Shown here one piece after another: positions 63,061 through 64,000 of a stretch of 64,000 nucleotides of DNA (within the stretch, counting starts at the first letter, position 1; each line of letters opens with the position of its first letter). A model generated the notes under the pieces. That model had not been told where the DNA came from, ran no database searches, and worked only from the letters and a program-made list of their open reading frames with translations. Where the stretch lies: positions 310,001 through 374,000 of the forward strand of contig JAAEAF010000232.1 in NCBI GenBank assembly GCA_011037195.1. Direction: 5' to 3'. Origin of the DNA: Triatoma infestans (lineage: Eukaryota; Arthropoda; Insecta; Hemiptera; Reduviidae). Made by a program: the position numbers and the translations under genes.

Positions 63061-63790
63061 TCTTTTCAGCCCCCGAATAAATATAAACTATATTGATGAT
63101 AATAATAATAATTTTGAAAATTGATAGTTATTGACGCAACTTGTGAATAATAAAACTAATAGTTTCACCTTTTCGTATAAAATTTCGGAATATTCTCCAT
63201 ATATATCGTAAAGGTCAGCTATAATAATATTATCACTTCTGGGAAACGTACCAGCTGATTGTTCATTATTCAATATAATAATATTTAAATATTAGTCACA
63301 AAGGGAAACAGTAATGAAGGTTATTGAGTGAAAAAAAAAAAAACAAGATAAAAAAATAAATAAACCAGAGGATCAATGACTCCTAAATCATTATCCCTTA
63401 TCAAGAGTAATGGTATCAAGGTTAGTATCATTAGTGTATGTTTGTATGTATGTTTCATGGATAATTTTCCATCATTTCATTTTTCCTTTTTGTCTAAACG
63501 ATCATTACGATATTCGTTTTTTCAAAACTTATCGCCCTTCTTGTTGTTGCCTGGCTATCGCTCTTTTTTATCCCTCCCTAAATTCCTTTATGTAAACGTA
63601 ATTACATAGTGATTGATCGTCAATATGTGTAGCTGGTGAAGGACAGGATTCAATATAATTTAATGATAATACATTGTCTTTTTCCCTGGACACCTGTAAA
63701 TATATTGAGCTAATATTTTGTTAAAAACATTAGGCGATTTTATCAGATTTTTATGGAACTTTCTAGTTTACCGGTATATGATGAATTACT
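63061..63790. other. AT-rich, no gene seen
   Basis: A 77-codon plus-strand frame (63376) is Phe/Ser/Leu-rich and unsupported. Confidence 0.4.
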
Positions 63791-63798
63791 GAATTAGT

Positions 63799-64000
63799 GG
63801 GGGCGAGTGTTGGTGTAGTGGTTATGAGCATGGGCTCGCAAGTAGGAGGTCCTCAGTTCGAGTCCGCGTATAACTGCTAAATTTTATATTCCTTTAAAAA
63901 AAGTTAATAGTAGAGTAGGTGCTTCCACCCCCCGTCCATGGCTCCTAATTTGGTAGTTGGACGTTACCCCCACTTGAAAATATAGGCATTACTTCACTCT
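63799..64000 (+). mobile_element. SINE S4, tRNA-derived, runs off the edge
   Basis: Box A TGGTGTAGTGGT (63811-63822) and box B AGTTCGAGTCC (63855-63865) at normal tRNA spacing, followed by an unrelated body with CCACCCCCCGTCCATGGC and GGTAGTTGGACGTTACCCC. Its sequence differs from S1 and S2, so it is a third tRNA-derived family. The 3' end is outside the window. Confidence 0.8.

Noticed and set aside
63799..63880. Functional tRNA gene at the right edge
   Set aside because: Boxes A and B are present, but the acceptor ends do not pair convincingly and a SINE-like body follows.

Overview
The window is AT-rich eukaryotic DNA that looks like a graveyard of nested transposable elements from a large arthropod genome. 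An insect is likely and a hemipteran is my guess, with low confidence. The evidence is the mixture of element types: mariner and related transposase relics, a PIF/Harbinger-like piece, BEL/Pao reverse transcriptase, I/Jockey-like LINEs with an RNase H domain and one (AAT)n tail, an R2-like LINE with a restriction-like endonuclease, several tRNA-derived SINEs, and many microsatellites. I found no convincing host protein gene, no host tRNA or rRNA gene, and no bacterial-style operon. Nearly all open frames in the window are chance frames or pieces of repeats.

The commonest sequence is one dispersed repeat, here called family A, present on both strands in more than 25 places. One end carries an 11-14 bp hairpin (TACTTTCTCTT...AAGAGAAAGTA). 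The other end carries a GTGTGA-N5-TCACAC palindrome followed by CAGATTTTTT. The interior holds one to three degenerate modules of a few hundred bases, each starting with CCGGAAGT, and often a (GT)n run. Younger elements are inserted into family A: SINEs with visible target-site duplications (27.4 kb, 48.2 kb), LINE 3' ends (37.7 kb), a Harbinger-like piece (35.1 kb) and family D (41.6 kb).

Region by region. 0-6 kb: family A, SINE S1, a mariner-like relic and a well-formed hammerhead-ribozyme-like motif at 5436-5488. 6.1-7.4 kb: an R2-like open frame of 262 codons with its 3' flank, ending at a second, degraded copy of that motif. 9-15 kb: a LINE copy, 800-bp family B, a BEL/Pao pol relic, inverted TAGTT-rich arms, an 18-bp minisatellite at three sites, and a cluster of similar hairpins. 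16-20 kb: a LINE relic, an internally deleted mariner with intact inverted repeats, a second transposase relic and a tRNA-derived SINE. 21-28 kb: an LTR-like direct-repeat pair, family A, two hammerhead-type repeats, two LINE 3' ends and a truncated SINE with a 10-bp duplication. 28-40 kb: a 66-base A run, two transposase relics, a Harbinger fragment, another hammerhead-type repeat and a LINE RNase H region. 40-48 kb: a 600-bp inverted repeat of family D, two further D copies in opposite orientation, and family B again. 48-64 kb: SINEs, LINE debris, a head-to-tail run of family A at 54.9-57.2 kb, a foldback copy of the hammerhead-type repeat at 60.6 kb, and a tRNA-derived SINE at the right edge.

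The most interesting signal is that two unrelated short repeats carry the hammerhead ribozyme layout: a CTGANGA box, stem II, a GAAA-type box, a short self-complementary segment, then UC, with stem I closing around it. One copy has an 11-bp stem I. All copies share one extra unpaired base before stem II, so activity needs testing.
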